Below, one piece after another: positions 6,065 to 13,753 of a stretch of DNA of 14,028 nt (position 1 is the stretch's first letter; every line of letters starts with the position of its first letter). The notes under the pieces are model-generated. The model had not been told where the DNA came from and searched no databases. It saw nothing but the letters and a program-made list of their open reading frames with translations. The position numbers and the translations under genes were made by a program. The stretch covers positions 1-14,028 of the forward strand of contig NZ_DATJMN010000103.1 in NCBI RefSeq assembly GCF_035508675.1, given 5' to 3'. This DNA is from Dyella_B sp035508675. Its GTDB lineage: Bacteria > Pseudomonadota > Gammaproteobacteria > Xanthomonadales > Rhodanobacteraceae.

Positions 6065-7723
6065 TTATTTCACCCATAGCCGCACGGGGGGAGCAAGGCG
6101 AGGCATCTCTCTTTGCTCCTCGTGGGCGGCGGCATCATGCAGTAGTGCGGTCAATTGCAGCCGGTTTGCCGGCATGCGTACATGCAGCAAGCCGTCGAAG
6201 ATGCGTACTTGGTCGCGCATTTCTGGGATATCCAGCATGCTTGCGCCGAGCTTGGCAGCCAGCCGCTTGCGTTCATCGGAGTGATACACCGCGCTGGCGA
6301 CGCCGGTTTCCTCCAGCACACCTTCCGCGCGAAGTACTACCCAGCGCCTTCCGTTGGTTTCCCCGCCGCGCAGTATCAGGTTGACTCGAGTGCAGGCTAG
6401 CCTGGAGGTCACATAGACCACCGCTTCGCACGCCGTGCGGTAGGTGGCGGTGAGAATCGAAGGGGCAAGACGGCTGAATCCGCGTCCGCTAATTTCGCAA
6501 CGATAGGCAATGCCGGCCTCGTCGAGCGCGCGCGCGACCGTTTCATTGAGCGCCGCCGGCAAGCCGCGCTCGCGCCACGCCACCGGGTGCATGCTTTCGG
6601 CAAGACGGTAGACCTGGCTCTGCGTGTTCAGCGCCTGCTTGTAGAAAGCATGGCTTTCGATGTTCGGCACGATCCTGCGCATCTGCTCCAGCAAACGGCT
6701 GTTGGTGATGTGCAGGGTGCCCGCCAGATACTCCAGCGCCTGGGAGGTTTGCCGCATGCGCTGTTCGCTAAGCTGCAGACTTTGCCTTGCGACGCGCTGC
6801 ACGTTCAGCACGGTAAGCCGCTCTTCCTCTTCTTTCTCGAGCTGGACACTGATGCGTGCGCCAAGCGCAAACAAGCACGTGACCGTGATGGTCAGAAACA
6901 GCATGGTCGAATAGAGTTCGGCAGAGGGGGCATCTTCAGGCGGGATCGCGATCGAAATGCACGCGATCACCAACGGTGCGCTCACCGCAACTGCCCGCCA
7001 GCCGTGTTTCAGCGTCAGCCACGCCATCGGCAGGACCATGGAAACGGTTGCCGCAAGGCGGGTTTGTTCGTCGCCGGTCTGCTGTAGCCAACCGAGCAAG
7101 CCAACAGCTGGAACCAGCAACGCGACGGCATCAAGCGTCAAACGGCTGGCCAAGGTTTTATTTATTTGTTCGCGCAAATGGCCCGGCCGGTAATCGAGCC
7201 ACGCCATCACTACCCCTGGCACCACGGAAACGATGGCAAGGTACGGACCAAAGAAAAAGTCATAGAGCCATGACAGTATGGCAAGCGGGTTTTTCACCGT
7301 GTTCAAGAAGCAGGCAGCCGTCCAGCTATAGGCCATGGTGCCTAGCGAGACAAGCAGGATGCAAGTGAGCAGAGCCTTGATGTCCACCACATGTTCCGAT
7401 CTGGATGGAAGCGGCGGAAATTTACTGCGGCACCACCATACGATGGGCATGGCGACAGTAAAGGGTGGAATGCAACGGAAGGCGATCCACGCCGTACCCA
7501 GGTTCGTGCAAGGAAGCACTTCGTACGCGTTGGATACCGCTTCGCCAATGTACAGCGCAGGCCAATACCGATAAGGGATCAAAAGGAGGCAGGCCAAGCG
7601 GATGCCGGCATGCAGGGGCCAGTGCGCAGTAGAAACTGGATTTACTGCGAAATAAAGAAGCCCGTAGCCGACCGCAACCCCCACCTGCAGTAGCCAGTCG
7701 TTAGTCCACCAGCGCTTCCCCAT
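6065..7723 (-). CDS. MASE1-type membrane sensor with degenerate histidine-kinase region
   Basis: The N-terminal 290 or so residues carry about eight to nine membrane helices in the manner of the MASE1 sensor domain, known from UhpB-type kinases and some diguanylate cyclases. A charged helix (292-350) follows, in the place of the HisKA_3 dimerisation domain. His338 in AGTLHITNS aligns with the phosphoacceptor of the usual ELHD motif, but the next Asp is Ile. The HATPase part (about 385-520) keeps Glu433 (ACEAVVYV). The usual Asn four residues later is Tyr437, and where DxGxG is expected the sequence reads LRAEGV. A second Gly-rich loop is not evident. ATP binding and autophosphorylation therefore look doubtful. 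ATG 7723 is preceded by AGGGGAAAA. It is transcribed divergently from an RND efflux operon and has no partner response regulator in this window. The membrane-sensor call is firm. The loss of activity is inferred. Confidence 0.8.
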   Translation of the reverse strand: MGKRWWTNDWLLQVGVAVGYGLLYFAVNPVSTAHWPLHAGIRLACLLLIPYRYWPALYIGEAVSNAYEVLPCTNLGTAWIAFRCIPPFTVAMPIVWWCRSKFPPLPSRSEHVVDIKALLTCILLVSLGTMAYSWTAACFLNTVKNPLAILSWLYDFFFGPYLAIVSVVPGVVMAWLDYRPGHLREQINKTLASRLTLDAVALLVPAVGLLGWLQQTGDEQTRLAATVSMVLPMAWLTLKHGWRAVAVSAPLVIACISIAIPPEDAPSAELYSTMLFLTITVTCLFALGARISVQLEKEEEERLTVLNVQRVARQSLQLSEQRMRQTSQALEYLAGTLHITNSRLLEQMRRIVPNIESHAFYKQALNTQSQVYRLAESMHPVAWRERGLPAALNETVARALDEAGIAYRCEISGRGFSRLAPSILTATYRTACEAVVYVTSRLACTRVNLILRGGETNGRRWVVLRAEGVLEETGVASAVYHSDERKRLAAKLGASMLDIPEMRDQVRIFDGLLHVRMPANRLQLTALLHDAAAHEEQREMPRLAPPVRLWVK

Positions 7724-8042
7724 GCGTTTTCCCCTGCAAAAATGAATTCACAAGCGTGTTGGCGTCGTCCCGCTATTTCTCGCCAGATTAGCTTAAGAAT
7801 AAAACAATGCGGGCCGTGAAGTTTGCGTGAGTCTTGGTGAGGATCAGGCAGCCGTACGTCACATTTATGCAGCAAACTCCGTCTTGGGCACAATTTTTGC
7901 CGATGCCGATGCCGGCATTCGGCCAGATGGATTCATATCGGCAGTGACGCGAGGATCTTGACAATCCAAAGAATGGGCTAAGCAAAGGCAAAGTGTGAGC
8001 TAAGCCAAGCCCGGTAGCTTGTGTCCTGGAGACAAGATCCAA
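7724..8042. promoter_or_regulatory. Divergent regulatory region between the MASE1 gene and the RND efflux operon
   Basis: About 320 bases separate the two divergent genes. Readable elements are a near-palindrome at 7905-7924 with a perfect ATGCCGGCAT core (7909-7918), a consensus -35 TTGACA at 7958-7963 facing the efflux operon, and two copies of GCTAAGC (7977-7983 and 7999-8005) spaced 22 bases, each followed by AAG or CAAG. No good -10 follows TTGACA: the best is TAAGCA at 7979 with a 15-base spacer, so an activator may be needed. Close to the operon start, CTTGTGTC and GACAAG could form an imperfect hairpin. Short reading frames here lack ribosome-binding sites. Confidence 0.5.
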
Positions 8043-8050
8043 GAGGGAGA
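8043..8050 (+). promoter_or_regulatory. Ribosome-binding site deciding the GTG start of the efflux lipoprotein
   Basis: GAGGGAGA ends 7 bases before GTG 8058. The only other upstream in-frame start is a TTG at 8019, which has no such site and would add 13 polar residues before the signal peptide. The first ATG lies well after the lipobox, so GTG 8058 is the best choice. Confidence 0.7.
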
Positions 8051-8057
8051 TTTGCAG

Positions 8058-9464
8058 GTGCAGTTGCTTCGCAAGGATTTACCGCTTGATCATCGCCCCC
8101 TCCGCGCACTGCGGCTGGGCCTGGTGGCATGCGTGGTGGGCCTGGCCGCCTGCGCCACCTACTCGCCCTTGCCGCTGGGTACTGGGCAGGGGGCCAAGAC
8201 GGTGTCGCAGCTTTCGGCCGATACCTCGACCATGCCGCTGCCGGCGCTGCGTTCCCACCGGTTCGATCCCTCCCATGGCATGGACGTGACCGATGTGGCG
8301 ATCCTGGCGGTGGCCAACAGTCCGGACCTGAAGCAGATGCGCGACCAACTGGGAATCGCACGCGCCCAGGCCTTCCAGGCCGGATTGCTGCCGGACCCTC
8401 AAGTCAACATCAACCAGGAATACCTGACGCACCCGATTCCGGGCTACCGCACTTCCTCCGTCTTCGGCATCAGCGAGGACATCGCCAGCCTGCTGTTGCG
8501 CTCCACCCGCAAGGCCGCGGCGAACGCGCAAGCCGACCAGGTCAACCTGGACCTGCTCTGGGCGGAGTGGCAGACCATTGCCCAGGCACGCCAGTTGTTC
8601 AACCAGGTGGCGTCTTTGCGCGAGCAGCAGCAGCGGCTTGCCGCAGAGCAGGCCGCGCTGGCGCCGGTGGATGGCTATGTGCGCAAGGCGCTGCAGCAAG
8701 GGAACCTCACCTACGATGCCGCCAGCGCCGGCTTGAACGCCTATGCCGATGTCACCCAGCGGCTGTCCTATTGCACCGTGCAACTGCACCAGGCGGAGCG
8801 CGATATGCGCCTGCTGCTTGGACTGGCGCCGGATGCACCACTGGATTTGATCGGGGAACCGTTCCAGGCCTCGCCTACACCCGGGCAAGTGGAAACCGCG
8901 CTGGCCGACCTGCCGCGGCGGCGGCCGGACCTGCTGGCCCTGCAGGCCGGTTACAAGTCGCAGGAGGCGACCTTGCGCGGCGCGATCCGCGCACAATTTC
9001 CCGCGCTGACGTTCGGTCCGGACCGCCAGAGCGACAACTCCGGCGTGCCTTCGTGGGGCATCAACATCGGTGTGACCTTGCCGTTGTTCGATCGCAATCG
9101 CGGCAACATCGCCATCGAAAAAGCGACGCGGCAGCAGCTGAAGGATGACTACGAAAGCCGTGTGCTGGCCACGCACAACGACATCCGCCAGCTGATGCTC
9201 GACCAGGACACGCTCGCCAGGCAGCGCGAGCAATCGCAGGCGCAGGCCCAGCGCCTGGATCAAGCAAGCCAATCCGCTGAAAGCGCCTGGCACAAAGGCC
9301 TGCTCGACTGGCCGACGTATCTGTCCATTCGCGCCAATGCACTCAGCGCCGACATGGATGCCATTGCCGCACGCGACCAGCAATCGCAGCAAGCCATTGC
9401 ACTGGAAGCCTTGCTCGGCAGCACCGATCTTCAACCGTCCACAGCGTCCACCTCAAGACTATGA
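8058..9464 (+). CDS. TolC-family outer-membrane efflux lipoprotein (RND outer-membrane factor)
   Basis: This protein should form the trimeric outer-membrane exit duct of the tripartite pump encoded by the next two genes. The 468 residues begin with a basic signal sequence and a lipobox LAAC whose Cys32 would be lipidated, as in CusC, OprM and NodT. Two outer-membrane-efflux repeats follow. The first starts with VAILAVANSPDLKQMRDQLGIARAQAFQAGLLPDPQVN; the second contains RRPDLLALQAGYKSQEATLRGAIRAQFPALTF and GVTLPLFDRNRGNIAIEKA. Long Gln/Ala-rich helices follow each, as expected for the periplasmic tunnel. The length is normal for the family. The start is GTG, fixed by a strong ribosome-binding site. 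Its TGA stop shares four bases (ATGA) with the next gene's start, so translation is probably coupled. Substrate cannot be read from this subunit. Confidence 0.93.
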   Translation: MQLLRKDLPLDHRPLRALRLGLVACVVGLAACATYSPLPLGTGQGAKTVSQLSADTSTMPLPALRSHRFDPSHGMDVTDVAILAVANSPDLKQMRDQLGIARAQAFQAGLLPDPQVNINQEYLTHPIPGYRTSSVFGISEDIASLLLRSTRKAAANAQADQVNLDLLWAEWQTIAQARQLFNQVASLREQQQRLAAEQAALAPVDGYVRKALQQGNLTYDAASAGLNAYADVTQRLSYCTVQLHQAERDMRLLLGLAPDAPLDLIGEPFQASPTPGQVETALADLPRRRPDLLALQAGYKSQEATLRGAIRAQFPALTFGPDRQSDNSGVPSWGINIGVTLPLFDRNRGNIAIEKATRQQLKDDYESRVLATHNDIRQLMLDQDTLARQREQSQAQAQRLDQASQSAESAWHKGLLDWPTYLSIRANALSADMDAIAARDQQSQQAIALEALLGSTDLQPSTASTSRL

Positions 9465-10558
9465 ATCGACTTGCCTTTACGCGTGCCGCGCTGGCGGCAC
9501 TGATGCTGGCTGCACTGGCCGCTTGCGGCAAAGGCGGCGCTGCCGACGATGGTGATGCTCCGGACGTGAAAGGCTCCGTGCTGATCACGACCACGGCGCC
9601 GGTCAGCCAGCCCTTCCACGACACCGTCCAGGTGTGGGGTGTCGCCGCGGGCGATCCGCATCGCGCCAGCACCATCAGCCTGGGCCATGGCGGCCTGGTG
9701 ACGGCGTTGGCCGTCGCGGCCGGACAATCCGTGCAGCGCGGGCAGGCGTTGTTGCGCATCGCGCCCGATCCGGTGGCGCGCAACGCCTTCTTGCAGGCGC
9801 AGAGCGCGCTGGATCTGGCCAGCGGCGAACTCAAGCGCACCGAACAGATGGCCGCGCAGCACCTGGCCACGCAATCGCAGCTCGCTGGCGCGCGTAAAGC
9901 GCTGGATGATGCCAAGACCAATCTGGATGCGCAGCGCGCACTCGGTGGCGGCACGGCCGAAGAAACCATCAGCGCGCCGGCCGATGGCGTAGTGACGGCG
10001 CTCAACGTGAACCTCGGCGATCGCTTCCAGGCGGGCGCGGCACTGCTCAGCTTTGCGCCCGCACAGGCCTTGGTCGCGCGCCTTGGTGCACAACCGGAAG
10101 ATGGCGCCCGCCTCAAGGCGGGTATGCCGGTCGATGTGCAAGGTGCCTACGGCGCTAGCGGCGTCCTGCACGGCCGTCTCGATGTGGTCGGTCACGCGGT
10201 CGACGCGCAAACGCACTTGCTGCCCTTGCAAGTGAGCTTGCCGCCGGACGCCGGCAACGTGCTGGTGGCCGGTTCGGCCGTACAGGCGAGCATCGACACC
10301 ACCAGCTATACCGCTTGGGCGCTGCCGCGCGATGCGGTGCTGCAGGACGACAAGGGCGCTTATGTGTTCATCGCCGATCACGACCACGCCAAGCGCATCG
10401 ATGTCAGCTTGAAGCATCCGGCCGGCGCTACCGTCGGCGTGCAAGGTCCGCTGGACGCCACGATGCGTGTCATCACTAGCGGTAACTACGAACTCAACGA
10501 TGGGGATGCCGTGCGCGAGCACGATGAGCCAGCGGATCAGCAGGAATCCGCCAAGTGA
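9461..10558 (+). CDS. RND efflux periplasmic adaptor subunit (membrane fusion protein), lipoprotein
   Basis: The adaptor joins the inner-membrane pump to the outer-membrane duct in the periplasm. The 365-residue product has a signal peptide with lipobox LAAC (Cys22) anchoring it to the inner membrane. Two lipoyl half-motifs follow: GGLVTALAVAAGQSVQRGQALLRI (77-100) and ISAPADGVVTALNVNLGDRFQAGAALLSF (170-198). They enclose a rather short helical hairpin (about 103-160). A beta-barrel domain (about 200-265) and a membrane-proximal domain (about 270-345, with WALPRDAVLQDDKGAYVFIAD) complete the usual layout. No Met- or His-rich metal-binding N-terminus as in CusB is visible; only a small DHDH cluster occurs near the end. 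Start and stop overlap both neighbours by four bases (ATGA and GTGA), indicating a tightly coupled operon. Confidence 0.93.
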   Translation: MNRLAFTRAALAALMLAALAACGKGGAADDGDAPDVKGSVLITTTAPVSQPFHDTVQVWGVAAGDPHRASTISLGHGGLVTALAVAAGQSVQRGQALLRIAPDPVARNAFLQAQSALDLASGELKRTEQMAAQHLATQSQLAGARKALDDAKTNLDAQRALGGGTAEETISAPADGVVTALNVNLGDRFQAGAALLSFAPAQALVARLGAQPEDGARLKAGMPVDVQGAYGASGVLHGRLDVVGHAVDAQTHLLPLQVSLPPDAGNVLVAGSAVQASIDTTSYTAWALPRDAVLQDDKGAYVFIADHDHAKRIDVSLKHPAGATVGVQGPLDATMRVITSGNYELNDGDAVREHDEPADQQESAK

Positions 10559-13500
10559 ACAACATTGCCTGGATCCAGCGACATTGGCGCTCGCTGCTCT
10601 TCCTCGTTGTAATTCTTACGATCGGCGGTGTTGCCAGTGCCGTCTTCATGCCGGTGGCCTTGTTTCCGAACGTGCAGTTCCCGCGCATCATGCTCTCGCT
10701 CGATGCGGGCGATCGCCCCGCCGACCAGATGGCGGTCGCGGTAACCACGCCGATCGAGACGGCATTGCGCCGGGTGCCCGGCGTGCGCAACATCCGCTCG
10801 ACCACCAGCCGCGGCAGCGCGGACGTGTCAATCACGTTCGACTGGGGCACCGACATGAGCCGCGCGTTCGGCGATATCAGCGCCGCGGCCAGCCAGGTAC
10901 TGCCTGAACTACCGGCCGGTACGCAGCTCATTACGCGGCGCATGGACCCCAGTTCCTACCCTATGCTGGGCTACAGCCTGCGCTCGCACACGCTATCGCC
11001 GAGCGCCTTGTACGACTTGGCGCAATACCAGCTGCGCCCTTTGCTTAGCGGCATTCCTGGCGTGGCGCGCGTGGAAGTGCAGGGTGGCGAGATCGCGGAA
11101 TTCCATGCCGACGTCGATCCGAACCGGCTGCGCGCGCAGGACCTCAGCCTGGTCGACGTGGCCAATGCCGTCAGCCGCTCGGCCACCATCGAAGCGATGG
11201 GGCACGTTTCCGATCACTACAAGCTGTACCTGCTGCTGGCGCAGAACCAGCCACGCACCGTGGATGCGCTGCGCCAGATCGTGGTGCGGGCCGGTAGCCA
11301 CGGCATCGTGCGCCTGGGTGACATCGCCGATGTCACGCTCAGCCACGTACCGCAATGGATACGCGTAACGGCCGATGGCCAGGATGCGGTGCTGTTCCAG
11401 ATCATGCAGCAGCCGGACGGCAACAGCGTGCAGATTGCGCGTGACGTGAAGCAGCGCTTGCAGGACTACGCGCCGCACATGCCCGCCGGCGTCAAGATCG
11501 CCAACTGGTACGACCAGTCGCAACTGGTGACCGGGGCGGCGGGCAGCGTGCGCGATGCCATCCTGATCGGCATCGTGCTGGCGGGCCTGGTGCTGTTCCT
11601 GTTCCTGCGCAATACGCGCGTGATCTTCGTTGCCATGCTGGTGGTGCCGGGCGTGCTGGCCATCACCGTGCTGCTGCTGCGCGTGTTGGGGATGAGCTTC
11701 AACATGATGACGCTCGGCGGCATGGCGGCGGCGGTCGGCCTGATCATCGACGACGTGATCGTGATGCAGGAACACATCATGCGCCGGCTGCATGGCGTAA
11801 CCGGCCATATTAAGAAACACATCGGACGCGCTGCCTGGGAGTTCACGCGGCCGTTGACCGGTTCCAGCATGGCGACGGTGGTGATCTTTCTGCCGCTGGC
11901 GTTTCTCACCGGCGTGACTGGCGCCTTCTTCAAGGCCTTGTCGCTCACCATGGCCAGCGCGCTGGTGATCTCCTACCTGCTGACCTGGATCGTAGTGCCG
12001 CTGCTGTCGGAGCGTCTGTTGGACCAGCGGCACATCACCCACCATGAGGGTGGCGCACTGTCGCAACGGCTCAAGCACGGCTACGAAAACCTGCTGCAGC
12101 GCTGGCTGAAGCGACCGATCTGGATCCTGCTATTCGTGCTGCCGCTGCTCGGTATCGGCGCGCTGGCCTTCAGCCGGGTGGGTACCGGTTTCATGCCGGC
12201 GATGGATGAGGGCGGCTTTACCTTCGACTACATTTCCAAGCCGGGTACGTCGCTGGAGGAAACCGGGCGCCTGCTCAACCAGGTCGAAACGATCATCCGC
12301 GCCAATCCATACGTGGATACCTATTCACGCCGCACCGGTTTGCAGCTTGGCGATGCGCTGACCGAAGCCAACACCGGCGATATCTTCATTCGCCTGAAAA
12401 ACGGCTCGCGCCCTTCTACCGAAGAGGTGATGAACGACATCCGCCAGGAAGTGGAAGAAAAAGTGCCGGGCCTGGATGTGGATGTCTCGCAGCTGATGGA
12501 AGACATGATCGGCGACCTGGTCGCGGTACCAGAGCCGATCGAGATCCAGCTCTACAGCGACAACCCCGCCGAGCTCAACGATACCGCGCAACGCGTGGCC
12601 GATGCGCTGGGCAAGATCAACGGCGTCAACGGCGTGCTCAACGGCATCAATCCGGCGGGCGATGCGCTGGTCATGACGGTGGATCCGGCCAAGGCGGCGT
12701 TGCAGGGGCTCGACCCGGCGGCCGTCAAGGAGCAGGTCGCTGCCGCCGTGGATGGCGTCGTGGCCACCCAGCTCCCGACAGGCAGCAAGATGGTCGGCGT
12801 GCGCGTGCGCTTGCCGATGGCTTCCTACAAGCGTCTGGAGCAGGTGGAGGCGTTACCCATTCGCGCGGCGGACGGCCATCTGCTGCCGTTGTCGCAGGTG
12901 GCGACGGTGCAGATCGTCCAGGGGCAACCGGAAATCACCCGCAACGATTTGAAGCGCATGGTGGCCGTCACCGGTCGCATCAGTGGGCGCAGCATGGGCT
13001 CGGTCATCAACGACGTGAAAGCGATGCTTGCCAAGCCCGGCCTGTTGCCCAAGGGCATGTACTACGAACTCGGCGGTCTGTATCAGCAGCAACAGCAGGC
13101 CTTCCGTGGCCTGACAGTGGTGTTGCTTGCCGCCATCGCGCTGGTGTTTACGCTGCTGCTGTTCCTGTACGAAAGCTTCCGCGCCGCCTTGGTGATCATG
13201 CTGATGCCCTTGCTGGCGATCGGCGCCGTGTTCACCGGCTTGTGGCTCACCGGCATCGAACTCAACATTTCCGCGATGATGGGCATGACGATGATCGTAG
13301 GCATCGTGACGGAAGTGGCGATCTTCTATTTCTCCGAACTGGAAACCGTCGCCCACGACATGCCGTTGCACGAAGCCTTGCAGGAAGCCGCCCGGCATCG
13401 CATGCGCCCGATCCTGATGTCGACCATCGCGGCCATTCTCACGCTGTTGCCGCTTGCCTTGGCCTTGGGCACAGGTTCCCAGATGCAGCAGCCGCTGGCG

Positions 13501-13626
13501 GTGGCGATCATCGCCGGCATGACGGTGCAGGTGCCGCTGGTGCTGCTGGTGATGCCGGTGTTGTATGCGGTGTTGATGCGTGGGCAGAAGAAAGCGCCGG
13601 CTGAGCATTCCGGGCTGGAAGGATAG
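10555..13626 (+). CDS. RND efflux transporter, inner-membrane pump subunit
   Basis: This is the proton-driven pump of the tripartite system. The 1023 residues show the RND layout: a first helix (13-33), a periplasmic loop, helices 2-6 (about 335-490), helix 7 (about 522-540), a second periplasmic loop and helices 8-12 (about 855-1010). Helix 4 carries the paired aspartates Asp399-Asp400 (VGLIIDDVIVMQEH) typical of drug pumps such as AcrB. Helix 10 has Glu920 (VGIVTEVAIFYFSE) where AcrB has Lys940 and the metal pump CusA has Glu939. Helix 11 keeps the RPILMST arginine. The FMPAMDEGGF stretch (546-555) and the loop around SQLMEDMIGDL resemble metal-efflux RND proteins. Substrate class is therefore ambiguous. 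The GTG start at 10555 overlaps the adaptor stop (GTGA) and has AGGAA eight bases upstream. The gene is intact; no clear terminator follows. Confidence 0.95.
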   Translation: MNNIAWIQRHWRSLLFLVVILTIGGVASAVFMPVALFPNVQFPRIMLSLDAGDRPADQMAVAVTTPIETALRRVPGVRNIRSTTSRGSADVSITFDWGTDMSRAFGDISAAASQVLPELPAGTQLITRRMDPSSYPMLGYSLRSHTLSPSALYDLAQYQLRPLLSGIPGVARVEVQGGEIAEFHADVDPNRLRAQDLSLVDVANAVSRSATIEAMGHVSDHYKLYLLLAQNQPRTVDALRQIVVRAGSHGIVRLGDIADVTLSHVPQWIRVTADGQDAVLFQIMQQPDGNSVQIARDVKQRLQDYAPHMPAGVKIANWYDQSQLVTGAAGSVRDAILIGIVLAGLVLFLFLRNTRVIFVAMLVVPGVLAITVLLLRVLGMSFNMMTLGGMAAAVGLIIDDVIVMQEHIMRRLHGVTGHIKKHIGRAAWEFTRPLTGSSMATVVIFLPLAFLTGVTGAFFKALSLTMASALVISYLLTWIVVPLLSERLLDQRHITHHEGGALSQRLKHGYENLLQRWLKRPIWILLFVLPLLGIGALAFSRVGTGFMPAMDEGGFTFDYISKPGTSLEETGRLLNQVETIIRANPYVDTYSRRTGLQLGDALTEANTGDIFIRLKNGSRPSTEEVMNDIRQEVEEKVPGLDVDVSQLMEDMIGDLVAVPEPIEIQLYSDNPAELNDTAQRVADALGKINGVNGVLNGINPAGDALVMTVDPAKAALQGLDPAAVKEQVAAAVDGVVATQLPTGSKMVGVRVRLPMASYKRLEQVEALPIRAADGHLLPLSQVATVQIVQGQPEITRNDLKRMVAVTGRISGRSMGSVINDVKAMLAKPGLLPKGMYYELGGLYQQQQQAFRGLTVVLLAAIALVFTLLLFLYESFRAALVIMLMPLLAIGAVFTGLWLTGIELNISAMMGMTMIVGIVTEVAIFYFSELETVAHDMPLHEALQEAARHRMRPILMSTIAAILTLLPLALALGTGSQMQQPLAVAIIAGMTVQVPLVLLVMPVLYAVLMRGQKKAPAEHSGLEG

Positions 13627-13654
13627 CCGTAGCTCTCCGTGCATTATCTATTTC

Positions 13655-13746
13655 GTCGCCCGGGCGAATGCCGGGGTCCAGTGACTTGAAGGGTGTCTGG
13701 ATCAGCGATCGAACGTTGCTGGGTTTCGCTTCAACGTCGTCCCAGC
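13655..13746. repeat. REP-like palindromic repeat pair
   Basis: CCCGG (13659-13663) and CCGGG (13671-13675) form a short stem around GCGAATG, followed by TCCAG. This is close to the CCCGGCGAATGCCGGGATCCAG type of interspersed repeat common in Xanthomonadales and other proteobacteria (from memory). A second unit follows: GCTGGG and CCCAGC flank a TTTCGCTTC-containing loop at about 13719-13746. CGTCG-CCC and CGTCG-TCC recur as degenerate direct repeats about 75 bases apart. It fills the gap between convergent genes, the usual site for such elements. Confidence 0.5.
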
Positions 13747-13753
13747 GGCTATG

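Noticed and set aside
7788..8042. A minus-strand frame of 84 codons in the divergent regulatory region
   Set aside because: It has no ribosome-binding site or protein-like pattern and covers the candidate operators and promoter.
8079..9434. A 451-codon open frame antisense to the efflux lipoprotein gene
   Set aside because: Long antisense frames are expected opposite GC-rich genes. Its product is rich in Gln, His and Arg with no recognisable motif or ribosome-binding site, while the + strand protein is clearly TolC-like.
10993..12078. A 361-codon antisense frame within the RND pump gene
   Set aside because: The composition is dominated by His, Gln and Arg, the mirror of hydrophobic codons on the + strand. 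It shows no domain pattern.
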